64,000 nt of DNA from Geosiphon pyriformis (lineage: Eukaryota > Glomeromycota > Glomeromycetes > Archaeosporales > Geosiphonaceae), in assembly GCA_016748015.1 (NCBI GenBank), contig JAAOMT010000094.1, forward strand, positions 280,429 to 344,428, read 5' to 3'. Position 1 is the first letter of the stretch; each line of letters begins with the position of its first letter. Below the pieces are notes generated by a model that made no database searches, had not been told where the DNA came from, and was given only the letters and a program-made list of their open reading frames with translations. The position numbers and the translations under genes were made by a program. Below, piece by piece: positions 1 through 10,729 of this stretch.

Positions 1-2005
1 AGTAGTTAGCTCTGCTATTGAAATGTTTTTTAAACTTTGGTTTAGTGAGTTCAAATGTTTAAAAAATAAGCAATTATTGAAGTTTTTCAAGCTAGAATTG
101 TTGGTTGCCAAAATTATAAAGAGTTTGAGTTTAAATCAAGATTTAAAAACTGATTATTTTTTTAATATCTGGTCTACTATTAATAAAAAAGCAGCTTTTA
201 AAACGTGTATTATAATTGATAATAGTAAAAATTTGGAAAAAATTCTATGTTATCTATTAAAAGTCAAGAAAAGTTACCAAAAATCTAAGTACTATAAATT
301 CAAAATTGTCAAAAATAACTTCATTAAAAAAGCTATAGACAAATATATAAATAATTTTTGTTTTGATAAGAAAAGAAAAATTAAAAGTGTTTTAGATTGA
401 CTATTTTAAAAAGTGGTACTTGACTATTTGATAGTTTATAATAAATTAATTCTGGAGTTGTATAAAGTTAAGTTTATAACTAACAAGATTATAAAAAAAT
501 AGACAGAAAAATATGTAATGCCCAGTGCTTGGTTTAATTATTGGTTCAATTAATATGCTCTTCTAAATTATGTCAATAATAATGCTTTTACAAAAGTAAT
601 AAATGAAATTAAGTTTAATAAGTTTCTTTAAATTGTTAAGGATCTGTCTAATAAAAAAGCCACTAATTTTTCAGATACTTTTAATAAGCTCTGAAAACAT
701 GGTAATGAGCAGGTGTTGATTGATTTGTTGAATATTTTCAATATGTGTTTAATATTAAATACAGTTCTCATACAATTGAAACAAGCCTGAGTTTTTATAA
801 TACCAAAGTCATATGACTGAAAAGAAATTCTTATTAATATTAGACCAATAATTTTAATTAAAACAGTTTAAAAAATCTTATCTAAGATTTTTTCAAATAG
901 AATGTCTTTAGTTTGCAGTAAATTTGACATTTTACATAAGGATAACTTTTCAGTTCTAAAAGGCATATCTACTTAAACTTTAATTTTTGCCATTGGTTTA
1001 ATAATTGAGAATACATTAGAAAAAAACAGAGAACTGTAATTGGTTCTTTAAGATATATAAAAAACAAATGACTTTGTTAGTTGGTTTTATTTGCAAAACA
1101 GTTTAAATAAGATCAAGATGTGTCTTTATTTTATTAAGTTTTTTGGAAATATACATAACAATTAAATCAATTAAATAATGATAGATTTTGGGCTTATGGA
1201 TAGATATAATGTTCATGATAGTTTAAATCAAAAGAAAGTTTTTTTACTACTGCTGTAAAAGATCTTTTATGATCTTTTACTTTGTGAAATCAAAAGACAT
1301 AAGAATTTGTATAACTACAAGTTGAATTCAAAGTTTTTTACAAGGACTGGCAAGTGGAATTCTAGGAGTAGCAAAACATTTTTTCTGACAGTTAGAATAC
1401 TTGTGGGTAATACTATTTAGATTGAAAATAACATGTCTGCTACTTAATGTATTTTGAATATAGCTAATAAATTTTTTCAAATCAATGATATTTTAATTAA
1501 CATGAAAAAAACAGTTGCCATATTTATTAATCAAAAATAGAAGTTTCTCAGTTGTTAATTAGTAAATTAAGCATTTTAATAACAAAAAAAAGTGAATTTC
1601 ATAAATACTTGGGCATTTTTTTGTCCACAAATGATCTCTTTAAACTTAGTTTTATCAAAGCTTACTCAAATATTAAGTTTTTTACAAACATAGTTTTAAG
1701 GAAAACTGTTTTGGACAAGCAATTTTTATATTTGGTTTTTGTAGTTCTTTAGCCCATTATTGATTATAAGATGCAATTTAGTTATATTTTACCAAATGTG
1801 TGCAAAAAATAGAACAAATATTAAGAAAAAGACTAAAGCTTAAGGCCAATCTACCCAAAAACTTTTTTAATGATGCTATTTCTCATTTTAAATTGTATAG
1901 TCTCAAGTTATTTGGGCAGATACAGATTAAAAATTTGATGGCTAGTTTGGTCAACTTTGCCAATTTAGAAGATATTTTTAACAGATTGTTTAAATACAGA
2001 ACTAT
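1..2005 (+). pseudogene. LINE reverse transcriptase, decayed, piece 1 of 3
   Basis: This is the reverse transcriptase part of a non-LTR retrotransposon; its 5' part lies before the window. The first 400 bases are open (125 codons from 23). The reading then continues with many stops: a finger/palm stretch RPIILIKT near 845, palm A residues degraded around 1030-1075, the metal-binding FxDD site reduced to ILVGNTI near 1398, the thumb motif KYLGIFLSTND near 1597, and KRLKLKANLPKNFF near 1829. Wording and order match the LINE family I know from Glomeromycotina. The reading runs to LFKYRT at the left edge of TE-A and resumes after it, so TE-A split the gene. The active site is lost, so it cannot be functional. 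Confidence 0.85.
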
Positions 2006-2708
2006 TGTTATGGGTTGAAATAACAAGCTAACGGATAGCAAAGGAGAACAAGATTGTAGGGTAATGAAAATAATCAAAGGGAAATTCAACTTTAAAGAGC
2101 GAATTGAATGAGTATGGATTCAATGTATAAGATTAGTCTCATAAAATATCTCAGTCGCTATTCTTTTCAAAGGTAACTGGGGAATTTGAAGGTAGAGGAA
2201 TAGTCCGTACTGTCAACAATTGATCACCACTGATATAATTCTATGCCTCATGTCGACGCTCTTAGAATTCAATATCAGATATCAACTTGTGCTTTTTAGT
2301 CACGTTTATTCAAATAATCTTTAAATGCTATAATTATATATGTTAGGAAAAGGCCAACAAGTAATCTTTTATCCTAAGATGTTTGGATACTTGAAGGTAG
2401 AGAAAGGGAAATTAGCGATAAGAGAGTGATTAAGATGAAAGTTGTTATTTTTATTTATTTGATTCTTGTCTGAGAGATGATTTTTTACAGTTAAGAAACT
2501 CATTGCTTATATAGCTATTGAAAGTGGTCAATGACCAGGTTAACAACTAGGTCAATAATCAGGTCAATGATCAAATCAATGATCAGGTCAACGGTTAAGT
2601 CATTGATCAAGTCAATGATCACTATTTAAAAATAGAATGACTAATTATATAACATCAGTGACTAATACATGTGATAATTAATAAAAATTATGGGTTTCAA
2701 CCATAACA
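2006..2708 (-). repeat. 3' LTR of TE-A
   Basis: Direct repeat of 9047-9773, beginning TGTTA and ending TAACA. Differences from the partner are mostly transitions, plus one 24-bp length difference in a short tandem repeat. The last codons of the third ORF run into it. Confidence 0.95.
2526..2621. repeat. Short tandem repeat in the left TE-A LTR
   Basis: Loose tandem array of units built on GGTCAATGATCA, roughly 10-14 bp each and partly palindromic. The same array in the other LTR (9566-9685) is 24 bp longer, which accounts for the whole length difference between the LTRs. Confidence 0.8.
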
Positions 2709-3430
2709 TCATCCTCTCCAAAGAGATTGAGCTTCAGCGAAATCAAGCTATTTATAGAGTATTCTAATTGAAGGGTTTTGTTTAACTCAAAACTAACTAG
2801 TTTGTTGAAGTCTTTTGTGGATAGAATATATAGTACTTGAGGTGAAATAAGCTTTGTATTCAAGAGACCAAATCTTTGTATAAGAGTTTTGGCTCTTCTT
2901 GCAATGGTCAAAACTCTTGGAACATCTAAACGTATAATGCTTAAAATTTTCACTTGTATCTCTGAAGTTGTTTTCTTCATAAGCTTTATTTCTTCTATAA
3001 TTTTACCAAGACAACCATAGAGTTCTAGTTGCCTTCCATATGACAAGTTTTTGTGTATGGGCAAGATTTCCTTAATCATTTTTCCAATTGTTATGGAAGG
3101 TGTAAGTATTGCTGCTGTTATGCTTTTCAGCAAATACTTATCCATTTTGCTACCAATTCTTTCTCTTCTGGTAGTGGTTTTCTTTGATCTAATAACAGTA
3201 TGTGTTCTACTGTTATCAGTTATGGTGGTTTGTTTTCTAATGGTCAGAGTAGCATTTGGATAATTTTTGATCCAGTACTTATAGAGAGTATAGAAAGCAT
3301 TTTGAATGTTTTGATCTAGAAAATAATTGTTCATGTCAATCAAAGATACCTCTGTTTTGGGAATAGTGTATTTATTTATATCTGATTTTTGTTGATTATT
3401 TGGGTTGGTATTATCACAACAGGTAACCAA
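2678..3430 (-). CDS. TE-A third ORF, 250 residues, unknown function
   Basis: Uninterrupted 250-codon ORF downstream of the integrase, with ATG at 3430 overlapping the end of pol in another frame. It runs through the polypurine tract and stops 31 bp inside the 3' LTR. I recognise no family. The protein is basic in the first half (KKTTTRRERIG near residue 85) and looks helical after that, with charged and leucine-rich segments; I see no signal peptide or clear membrane segment, so an envelope protein is unlikely. Its end, LFGEDD, comes partly from the purine tract, and the Gag of the same element ends in a similar FGEDP. It is the longest open gene of TE-A apart from parts of pol. It has no visible similarity to the third ORFs of TE-B to TE-F. 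Confidence 0.7.
   Translation of the reverse strand: MVTCCDNTNPNNQQKSDINKYTIPKTEVSLIDMNNYFLDQNIQNAFYTLYKYWIKNYPNATLTIRKQTTITDNSRTHTVIRSKKTTTRRERIGSKMDKYLLKSITAAILTPSITIGKMIKEILPIHKNLSYGRQLELYGCLGKIIEEIKLMKKTTSEIQVKILSIIRLDVPRVLTIARRAKTLIQRFGLLNTKLISPQVLYILSTKDFNKLVSFELNKTLQLEYSINSLISLKLNLFGEDDVMVETHNFY
2709..2720 (-). other. Polypurine tract of TE-A
   Basis: On the minus strand this is a purine run (GGAGAGGATGA) directly before the 3' LTR, where plus-strand DNA synthesis would start. It is also coding for the end of the third ORF. Confidence 0.8.
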
Positions 3431-4602
3431 TCAGGTTGTTTGTGATATTTTTTGAGTCATGTGCTATGAACAGGGCGATCATTGAAGATTGTTTCATATT
3501 GATCTTGTAAGATATAAGAACCATTGTTCAAAACTTTGTTGACTATAAAGGGTTCTTTCCACCAGCTAGAGAATTTATCACCATAGACATTGTCTCTGTC
3601 TGAACAGTATTCTAAAATTAAGTGACCAACACTTAAGGAAAGTGTTTTATATGGTTTCTTTTTTTTAAGCTTTTCTTGAAATTGTTTTATCTTTTCAAAG
3701 GCAATTATCCATGCTTCTACTAATGAGTCAAGAATGGTACCAAGTCTTTTTTGCAAAATGTCTTTGTAATTCCCTATTGTTATTTCTTCAAAAGGTATTG
3801 TCTCAATATCAGTTTCTATTGGTAGGGTTGCCATTCATTCATAGAGTAGATAAAAGGGTTCATAACTTGTAATGTTATGATTCACAGTTCTATAAGTGAA
3901 CAAAGCTGAAGGCAGTACTTTGTCCCATAAATTTGTTTTTTTGCTGGTTTTGGCTAGGGTTTCACATAGTGTTCTATTGAAATGTTCCACTAGGCCATTT
4001 GTTTGGGGGTAATAAGGAAAGGAAAGTTTGTAACATATTCCCATTTTTCTGCAAAGTTCTTCAACAAGTGTACTGAGAAAAGCTCTTCTTCTGTCAGATA
4101 AAAGTTCTTTAGGGCAGCCATGGTAACAAATGATATTTTCATAAATGAATTTGGCTATTGAGACTGCTGTTTGGTCTGGAATGGCTCTTGCTTTTACCCA
4201 CTTTGTAAGATAGTCAGTAGTTGTGATAATGTATCTGTTGCTATTAGGAGTTATTGTTAAAGGTCCAACAATATCTATACCAATTCTGTCAAAGGGTTGA
4301 CCAATAAAGATTGGATGGATATCTTCTTTGCGATTGGGTTTTCCTTTTCTTTGGCAGATATCACAGGTTTTGATGTATTCAGCAATGTCTTTTCCCAAGA
4401 TAGGCCAATAATAATGAGCTAGAGTTTTCTGAATTGTTTTTGTTTTTTTAAAGTGTCCAGCTAATGGATCAGTGTGCATATTGTAGATCACAATTTCTTT
4501 TTCTTCAAATCTGATGACTTTTTGGGGGTGGTTAGGATTTTTTCTATTTCTTTTATAAAGTTGGTTCTGGTGAATCAAATAGAAATTTGATTGTTTGCAC
4601 AA
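3376..4602 (-). pseudogene. TE-A integrase, one internal stop
   Basis: Integrase of the DDE family, the C-terminal part of pol. It contains the HHCC zinc site (H43, H50, C80, C83 counted from 4602), the catalytic core with D110 (GIDIVGPL), D170 (LLSDRRRAF) and E206 (NGLVEHFNR), and the D-35-E spacing. After 255 codons a single TGA follows LLYE; the same frame then continues with ATLPIE and a C-terminal domain to TAA at 3376. The TGA sits where relatives have a GR or SR pair, so it probably came from CGA. All catalytic residues are present; apart from that stop the gene is intact. Confidence 0.92.
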
Positions 4603-5210
4603 ATGTTCTCTTTGTTGTTATGTGTATTTTGGTGGATATTGTTCTTTATCCAAAAATTCCATTAAGACAGAGTAGTTGTCCAAGTCCATTATTGTGTTTG
4701 TCAAAAAGGAGGGAATTACTAATAATTAAGTTGGTTTGGTTTGAAAGAGTTGTTCTGTTACTAGATGGTAAGTCTGAAGAGAGCATCAGTATTTTGATGA
4801 TTAGCTCCTTTGTGATGTTGAATATCATAGTCAAATTCATCTAAGTAGAGTATTCAGTGAGTTATCTATTTGTGTTCTAGCCTCTTTTTGTTGTACAGCC
4901 AAACCAAAGCTTGGTGATCTGTTACCACCAAAAACTTCACACCAAGAAAATACTTGCTCCAGTAACTGGTGGACCATACTACTGCTAAGCATTCTTGTTC
5001 AGTGACTGAATAGTTCTGTTCTGCTGGGGAAAGGGTTCTACTGACATAGGCTATGGCATGTTTTTTGCCATCTTCATCTTTCTGGGAGAGAACAGCACCA
5101 AGTTCAAAGCCAGATGCATTAGTGTAAAGGATAAAGGGTCAATCTAGATCAGGTTGCTTGAGAATGGGTTTTGTAACCAGTTTTTCCTTTAAAGTTTCAA
5201 AGGCTTTTTG
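4603..5210 (-). pseudogene. TE-A RNase H, degraded
   Basis: Link between reverse transcriptase and integrase, readable only with stops and a frame change. Recognisable pieces in order are a PFILYTNASGFELGAVLSQ stretch (first acidic residue D changed to N), AYVSRTLSPAEQNYSVTEQE with the conserved glutamate, and VVTDHQALVWL. These are hallmarks of the RNase H of Ty3/gypsy pol. The segment after DALFRLT is poorly preserved. Confidence 0.85.
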
Positions 5211-6138
5211 CTAATATGTTCCCCAATGGTAATTGACATTTTTTCTGAGTAGCTGATTGAAAGGAGAGGTGATTTTGGAGAAATCTTTGACAAATTTGTG
5301 ATAATAAAAGGCCAAACCAAGAAAAGAGCGTAGTTCATGAATGTTCATTGGTTGTTTAATGTTTTGGACTTTTTCAACTTTGGCTGGGTCAGGAAAGATT
5401 CCATCTTTTGTAATAAAATGACCAAGAAACTGGGTGGATTGTCTTCCAAAGAAAGATTTGATTGAGTTGATCTTGAGGCCAGCATTTCTGAGGAGGTCAA
5501 AAACTTTTTGCAAATGTTCCAGATGTTCATTCCAGGTTTTTGAGTATATCATTATGTTATCCAAATAGACTAGAACAAATTTTTTCTTGACTGATTCAAA
5601 TACTTTATCCATTAAGCATTGAAAGGTGGAAGGGACATTGGTGAGACCAAAAGGCATGACTGTGAATTCATAGGTGCCATACTTGGTGATGAAGGCAGTT
5701 TTCTTTCTGCTTTCTGGATCCATCTCTACTTGCCAGAATCCAGCAGTTAAGTCGATAATTGAGAAGAAAGCAGCATTTTTAAATTGGTCTAACATTGCAT
5801 CAATCTTGGGAAGTGGGTACATGTCTCTTTCAGTGATGGCATTTAATTGGCAATAGTCAACACAGAAGTGTAGTGTTCCACCTTTCTTGGATACTACTAC
5901 AACTGGGAAAGCCCATTCACTCTTGATTTCTTGTATGAATCCAAGTTTTTTCATCCAGTTTATCTCTTTTTTGATAAACTCATCATTGTGCCAATTGAAT
6001 TGATAAGGCTTCAAATAGATGGGTCAAGTTTCTCTGGTGGTAATGGTGTGTTGTATCACATAAGTATGTCCAGAGGTATTACCTTCTTTGAAGATAACTG
6101 GACTATTTCTAGCCAGCAAATTTTCAATGTCTATTTTT
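5211..6138 (-). pseudogene. TE-A reverse transcriptase
   Basis: RNA-dependent DNA polymerase of Ty3/gypsy type. The open stretch from 6014 gives 267 residues containing FCVDYCQLNAIT, FSIIDLTAGFWQVEMD, MPFGLTNVPSTFQ and the active site as VYLDN (residues 149-153) in place of YLDD. Upstream, 6015-6138 stays readable in this frame as IDIENLLARNSPVIFKEG with a TGA before PIYLKPY. A one-base slip in a run of A near 6138 separates it from the protease frame. The D to N change in the catalytic pair should abolish activity. Confidence 0.93.
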
Positions 6139-7354
6139 TTTCTTTTGGGGAGGGTTTTTTTTGTTCTACAACTAGTGATTGGATCTCAGGTGGTTTATTC
6201 TCAAAGGACTTCTGTACTTCTTTCAATTCTTCTTTGGGTATTAAACTGATTGGTTCCCAATCTCTGTAATAGATCAGGCATAATTTGCATTCATTGCTTG
6301 GAGAATACAAGGGTTTGTTGCACCAACACCAGACATAAGGACCATGCCACCAAAAACTGTATTTGGCTTTCTTGCCAGGTTTTCTTTCAAAGGTTCTTCT
6401 AAGAATATCATAATAAGGCCAGCAGATTAGCTTGCCATTTACAATGATTCCTTCTTTATCTGCTTTAACATTGTCCAGTGGTTTGCCATTGTTGGTGAAG
6501 GTGGTATAGGCAAGTTCAGCAGTTTCTTCTTGTTCTTCTTGTTCTTCTTCATCATCACTCTCTTCATCATTTGATTCATCTGATTGTTCTTCTTCTTGGT
6601 TTTGTTTGGATACTGGAGGAGTTGTCCAATGGCGACACTTAACCACAATGGGTTTCTCACCACATCTGATGGTTAATTCACAAAGTTCATAATCAAGCAA
6701 AGCTTTTGCTTTCTTGAGCCATTTATTGCCAACAATGATGGTGTATTCTTTGGCTTCAGAAACTTTCATGTTAGTTTCAATGCTAATTTTATTGATGTGG
6801 TCAGAAACAGCTTTGGCAATACCCAGTCCTTTCTTTTTGTTACCATGCACATTGGTCATTGGTCTGGTAGAAGGTTCATCAATTTTTCTACCAATTGCTT
6901 CCAAGAAGTGTTTGGCAATAACACTAACAGATAATCTAATGTCCAAAATTAAGTCAATGAAGTATCCAACCATTTAGGCTTTACAAATCAGAGGGGTGAC
7001 ATTGCTGTTGTCAGCAAGTCCAGCTTGGCAAGGGCACTTGTTGGTTTTTGGTGTCTTCTTCTTTGGGATCAAGGATTTGCAAAGATCCTTTCTGAACTGT
7101 AGGTGGGTCATTAACTGGCCAAAAGTAATATGTGCTGGGGTTTCTATGAAATCTTTGACAATGGAATAGGGTCCAGATTTTTGTACAATTTCTGGGGGTT
7201 CCAACTTTGGAGGATTCTTAAAGACTTTAGCCTTTGGTGGCTCATTGTTATTAGCAACAGAAGTTGAGGCTTTGTTGGGGTCTAGAACGAAATCAACCTT
7301 GGCTTTCTTCTTCTTTCTGGTTGGTTCTGAAGTGTTAATTGCTAGTTCATCCAT
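6131..7354 (-). pseudogene. TE-A protease with acidic and cysteine-containing linker
   Basis: The N-terminal part of pol. Two open stretches share one frame (7354-6974 and 6973-6131) with a single stop between them, at the residue just before MVGYF. The retropepsin site reads LILDIRLSVSVI (near 6943), so the DTG/DSG triad is changed. The fold continues to YTIIVGNKWLKKAKALLDYE, the usual end of these proteases. Next comes a D/E-rich tract (about 6500-6600), then WHGPYVWCWCNKPL and NECKLC (near 6290-6350), a C-x-C...C-x2-C cluster that could bind zinc. There is no dUTPase in this linker, unlike TE-B to TE-F. The frame ends at a poly-A slip. Confidence 0.85.
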
Positions 7355-7452
7355 GTCATGGTTATCATTAGTTAAGTTAAAAGTGTAAAAAAGGTTTTTT
7401 TCTGGTTGGCTTGTACTCTTACCCTTTGGAGGTGCGCCTACCAGTTTAAAGA

Positions 7453-8994
7453 CTAATAAACAGTGGCTTCAACTAGGGGATCCTCTCCAAAGAAATTAAT
7501 GTTGGCATGATTGGGTCTTTGATTGGGGACATTGTTGTTGTTGTTGGGTCTGTTGTTTTGGTTGTCATTGTTTCTGGGAGCTAGAAGAGGCAGTGGAGAA
7601 TTGTTACAATCTCTTGAATAATGTCCAGTTAATCCACAATGATAGCACACAGGTGGGCCATGATTTTGCTGTTTTTAATAGGAAGGTTGCTGGGGCTGGT
7701 TAAAATGAGGTTTGTATCTAGGTCTTAATGGTTGCTGGTTATCTCTGACTGCTTGTGCCAAAGATTCTAATAACCGGGCAAGATTGGCTGTGAGTCTATC
7801 AATTAATTGTTCATTTGGATCTTGAGTTTGGGCAGCAAAAAAAGCAGCAGCCATTTGAAGGGCAGGAGCCATGACAGGAGCAGGAGCAAAAACTGGAAGT
7901 ATAGATCCTAAATGTATTCTTTGGTTGTCTTCAATTCATTGGACAAGTTTAATGGCCATGTTCATTGTAGGGTTGTTTTTTAGGGCCAAGAGAGGCCAAA
8001 GAGCATAAGATAAATTGGTTCTCAATTTTTTTGTGAAGGAATGAATCTTTTGTTCTTCTGTCCAGTTTCTCTCAGAGTCTATACATTTGATTAGCTTTCT
8101 AATAGCTTTGGCATATTCAGTCACTACTTTTCTAGAGCCTTGGATTCTTCTTTTCAATTCCATGCACCATTTGGATATTAATATTGGGGTTCTGAACTTG
8201 GCCTCAAATCGGGTAGTAAAAAAGGTATTTTCTTTTCCAGCATTAATTGGTGTCCATCTAATTATTCTGTGTTGAGCATTGGCATCTGTTTTTTGTGAGA
8301 ACCAGATAGCAGAAGAGCCTTGGAGGTAGCCACTAACAATTTGGAACTTGTATTTTTCATCATACTGGTTGGCTGTGGCAGCTCTTTCAAAATCATCCAA
8401 CCATTTAATTGGATCTTGTGCATCACCTCTAAATAGTGGTAGTGGAATATTGTTTCTTCTTTCTAGAGCAGTTTGTATACCTTGGAGGGGGGCCAGAATG
8501 TTTGCTTGCATGGAGTCATTAGCCATTGGTTCAGGGGTAACTGTTTGTGTAAACGAGTCTGATTTGCTTGATAAAAGGTCAAAAACAGGAGCAGTTTGGT
8601 AGCTTTCTTTTTCTGTTTCAAAGGGAGTTTCAGTTGCTTGATGGACAGCAATCCAAATGTGGATTTGATGATTCAGATATTCGAAATCAGAGGGCTGTTG
8701 TTCAAAGGTTGCAGAATATAAGAGCTGATTGATACTGTTGTTTCTTTCTTCAAAGTCGTTTTCAAAATAAGCTTGGTCAAAGTAATAGGTTGTATAAGCT
8801 GTATAGGTTTCAGCTGAATGCTCATTTAGGAACCAGTTTCAAAAGTCTTGGAATTGTCTACTGGATTGTTCTTCAAGGGGGAAGCAGATCAAGCAGGAGG
8901 GCAGAGGATTAAGTTCAATGAAATCTAGGTCGTTTCTATTGTGTACTGCAAAGTGTTCTTCTGAATGCTGTGGCAGATATAAGTAATCACTCAT
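7453..8994 (-). pseudogene. TE-A gag, three in-frame stops
   Basis: Gag polyprotein. ATG at 8994 starts a frame that stays in phase for about 513 codons to TAA after ATVY at 7453, with stops at 8841-8839, 7935-7933 and 7674-7672. The middle (8526-7936) is the retrotransposon Gag capsid region, with PLPLFRGDAQDPIKWLDDFE and SSAIWFSQK. A proline/alanine- and glutamine-rich hinge follows. The nucleocapsid knuckle CYHCGLTGHYSRDC (C-x2-C-x4-H-x4-C) lies near 7647, then an asparagine-rich tail. The start was chosen because it is the first ATG after the primer site and holds the frame. Confidence 0.88.
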
Positions 8995-9023
8995 ACAATG
9001 AGAGAATAAGTGAATTTTGACAA

Positions 9024-9040
9024 CCTCACAGGGAGCACCA
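9024..9040 (-). other. Primer binding site of TE-A
   Basis: On the minus strand TGGTGCTCCCTGTGAGG, complementary to a tRNA 3' end finishing in CCA, six bases inside the 5' LTR. Identical 17 bases occur in TE-C and TE-F. I could not name the tRNA. Confidence 0.8.
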
Positions 9041-9046
9041 CTTTTA

Positions 9047-9773
9047 TGTTACAAGTTAGAGTAATAAGCTAACAGATAGCAAGGGAGAACAAGATTGTAG
9101 GGTGATGGAAATAATCAAAGGGAAATTCAACTTTAAAGAGTGAATTAAATGAGTATGGATTCAATATGCAAGATCAGTCTCATAAAATATCTCAGTCGCT
9201 ATTCTTTTTAAAAGTAACTGGGGAATCTGAAGGTAGAGGGATAGTCCATACTGTCAACAATTAATTACCACTGATATAATTCTATGTCTTATGTTGGTGC
9301 TCTTAGAATTTAATATCAGGTATCAACTTGTGCTTTTTAGTCATGTTTATTCAAATAATCTTCAAATGCTACAATTATATATGTCAGGAAAAGGCCAACA
9401 AGTAATCTTTTATCCTAAGATGTTTGGATACTTAAAGGTAAGAAAAGAGAAATTAGTGATAAGAGAGTGATTAAGATGAAAGTTGTTATTTTTATTTATT
9501 TGATTCTTGTTTGAGAGATGATTTTCTACAGCTAAGAGACTCATTGCTTATATAGTTATTGAAAGTGGTCAATGACCAGGTCAACGACTAGGTCAATAAT
9601 CAGGTCAATGATCAAGTCAACAATCAGGTCATTGATTAGATTAATGATCAGGTCAACGGTTAGGTCATTGATCAGGTCAATGATCACTATCTAAAAATAG
9701 AATGGCTAATTATATGACATCAGTGACTAATACATGTGATAACTAATAAAAATTATGAGTTTCAATCATAACA
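9047..9773 (-). repeat. 5' LTR of TE-A
   Basis: Partner of 2006-2708, from TGTTA to TAACA, and 24 bp longer because of the short tandem repeat at 9566-9685. It would carry the promoter for minus-strand transcription. Confidence 0.95.
9566..9685. repeat. Short tandem repeat in the right TE-A LTR
   Basis: Longer copy of the GGTCAATGATCA-type array of the left LTR. The extra 24 bases amount to about two units. Confidence 0.8.
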
Positions 9774-10544
9774 CTATAGATCTATAGACTGTTAGTTGGA
9801 TATTTTAACAACTTCTCAGTTTTTTGATTACACTATTAATCAATTTTATAAACTGTTTCTGGCTAATATAATCAATATATTGGTATTATATAGTTTGTCT
9901 TTGGTTAATAATATATTTAATGTTTTTTAGACTGGTTGTAATGTTGTTATTACAGATGTTTAGAGTATAGAATACTATTTAAACATAGTAAATCTACTAA
10001 GAAAGTTTGATATTGTTTTTGCAGATTAACTTCTGGACTGTCACAGCATATGTTTTATATAGAATACATTTTACAAATAGATAAAATTGGATCCTAGAGG
10101 TCCTGTTTTTGGTTGGTTTAATTTATTAATTTCATTTATTAAGAATAATTATTTGGCTAGTAATGATGCTTTGGCTCAACATCTTATTCTTAGTAGTTGT
10201 TTGTACAATTTTGGCTTTGTTAATAAGTATCTTATAAAAAATGAGTTTAATACTGTAATTGTTTACACAAATAGATCAGTCAAGGATTTGAAATCTGTAA
10301 ATGCTTGTGGTAGTGCTGCTGTTTACTTTTTGGATGTTAATTTGAGTATTAGAGTTTAGATTTATGGCTTGCTTTCTTCAATTCTAGTGAAACTATAGGC
10401 ATTGTTTTTGCTTTGAATTATATTTTTGTGTTTAGCTTGGTGGTGCTGTTTATGGATAATTAGGCATTATTAGATATATATGCTTTAATAAATAAGTTTG
10501 TTAGTTCCAATTTTTACAATAAGTGCTGAGTTGAAAAGAAACAT
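9774..10544 (+). pseudogene. LINE piece 2 of 3, start of RNase H
   Basis: Continuation of the LINE protein after TE-A. When TE-A and one copy of CTAT are removed, the reading runs from LFKYRT into IDL and on. The landmark is MDPRGPVFGWFNLL at 10087, as in related fungal LINEs just before the RNase H domain. The RNase H itself begins with IVYTNRSVKDL (TDGS changed to TNRS), followed by GSAAVYFLDVNLSIRV, and later FALNYIFVFSLVVLFMDN with its acidic residue. The piece stops at FYNKC.VEKKH where TE-D is inserted. Stops at several places make it non-functional. Confidence 0.82.
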
Positions 10545-10729
10545 TATTACAAGTAATTATTTAGGATCTCAAATCAAATAACAAACCTGTAACTTGGTAT
10601 TCAATAGTTGAACTGATTGGTAATATCTGAAGGTATTTTGATCTGAAGATTTTGATTGGAGTTTTTTGTATAATAGACAGAGATTCTCATGTTATTTTTA
10701 TCCATAGCTTCTTAGAATTGCATTTCTGT
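10545..10729 (-). repeat. 3' LTR of TE-D, first part
   Basis: Matches 61352-61536 of the other TE-D LTR and is cut by TE-B at 10730. The remainder lies at 30789-31558. Confidence 0.9.

Larger units (their letters stand above)
2006..9773 (-). mobile_element. TE-A, Ty3/gypsy-like LTR retrotransposon, complete but decayed
   Basis: A 7.8-kb element with LTRs at both ends, primer site, gag, pol and a third ORF, all on the minus strand. LTR ends are TGTTA and TAACA. The 4-bp target duplication CTAT lies at 2002-2005 and 9774-9777; it reads as 5 bp (ACTAT) if the last LTR base is counted. The order protease, reverse transcriptase, RNase H, integrase is that of Ty3/gypsy. It sits inside the LINE, whose reading continues on both sides. 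It differs from TE-B to TE-F in lacking a dUTPase and in its third ORF. Long open stretches make it the least damaged element here. Confidence 0.95.

Noticed and set aside
2520-2630. CRISPR-like or regularly spaced repeats in the TE-A LTR and in AT-rich LTR arrays
   Set aside because: Units are adjacent with no unique spacers, in a eukaryotic retrotransposon LTR.
3051-3263. Plus-strand ORF of 70 codons, very hydrophobic, looking like a membrane protein
   Set aside because: It lies opposite the open third ORF of TE-A; its hydrophobic look comes from the complement of lysine- and threonine-rich codons.
2678-3430. Envelope gene making TE-A an errantivirus-like element
   Set aside because: No signal peptide, membrane anchor or cleavage site is visible, and the protein is basic and helical.
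6439-6663. Minus-strand ORF with KKNKKNKKK runs
   Set aside because: Out-of-frame reading of the acidic tract of the TE-A protease linker.
9774-10544. Independent small gene starting MDPRGPVFGW
   Set aside because: It is the middle of the LINE protein, shown by continuity across TE-A and TE-D.
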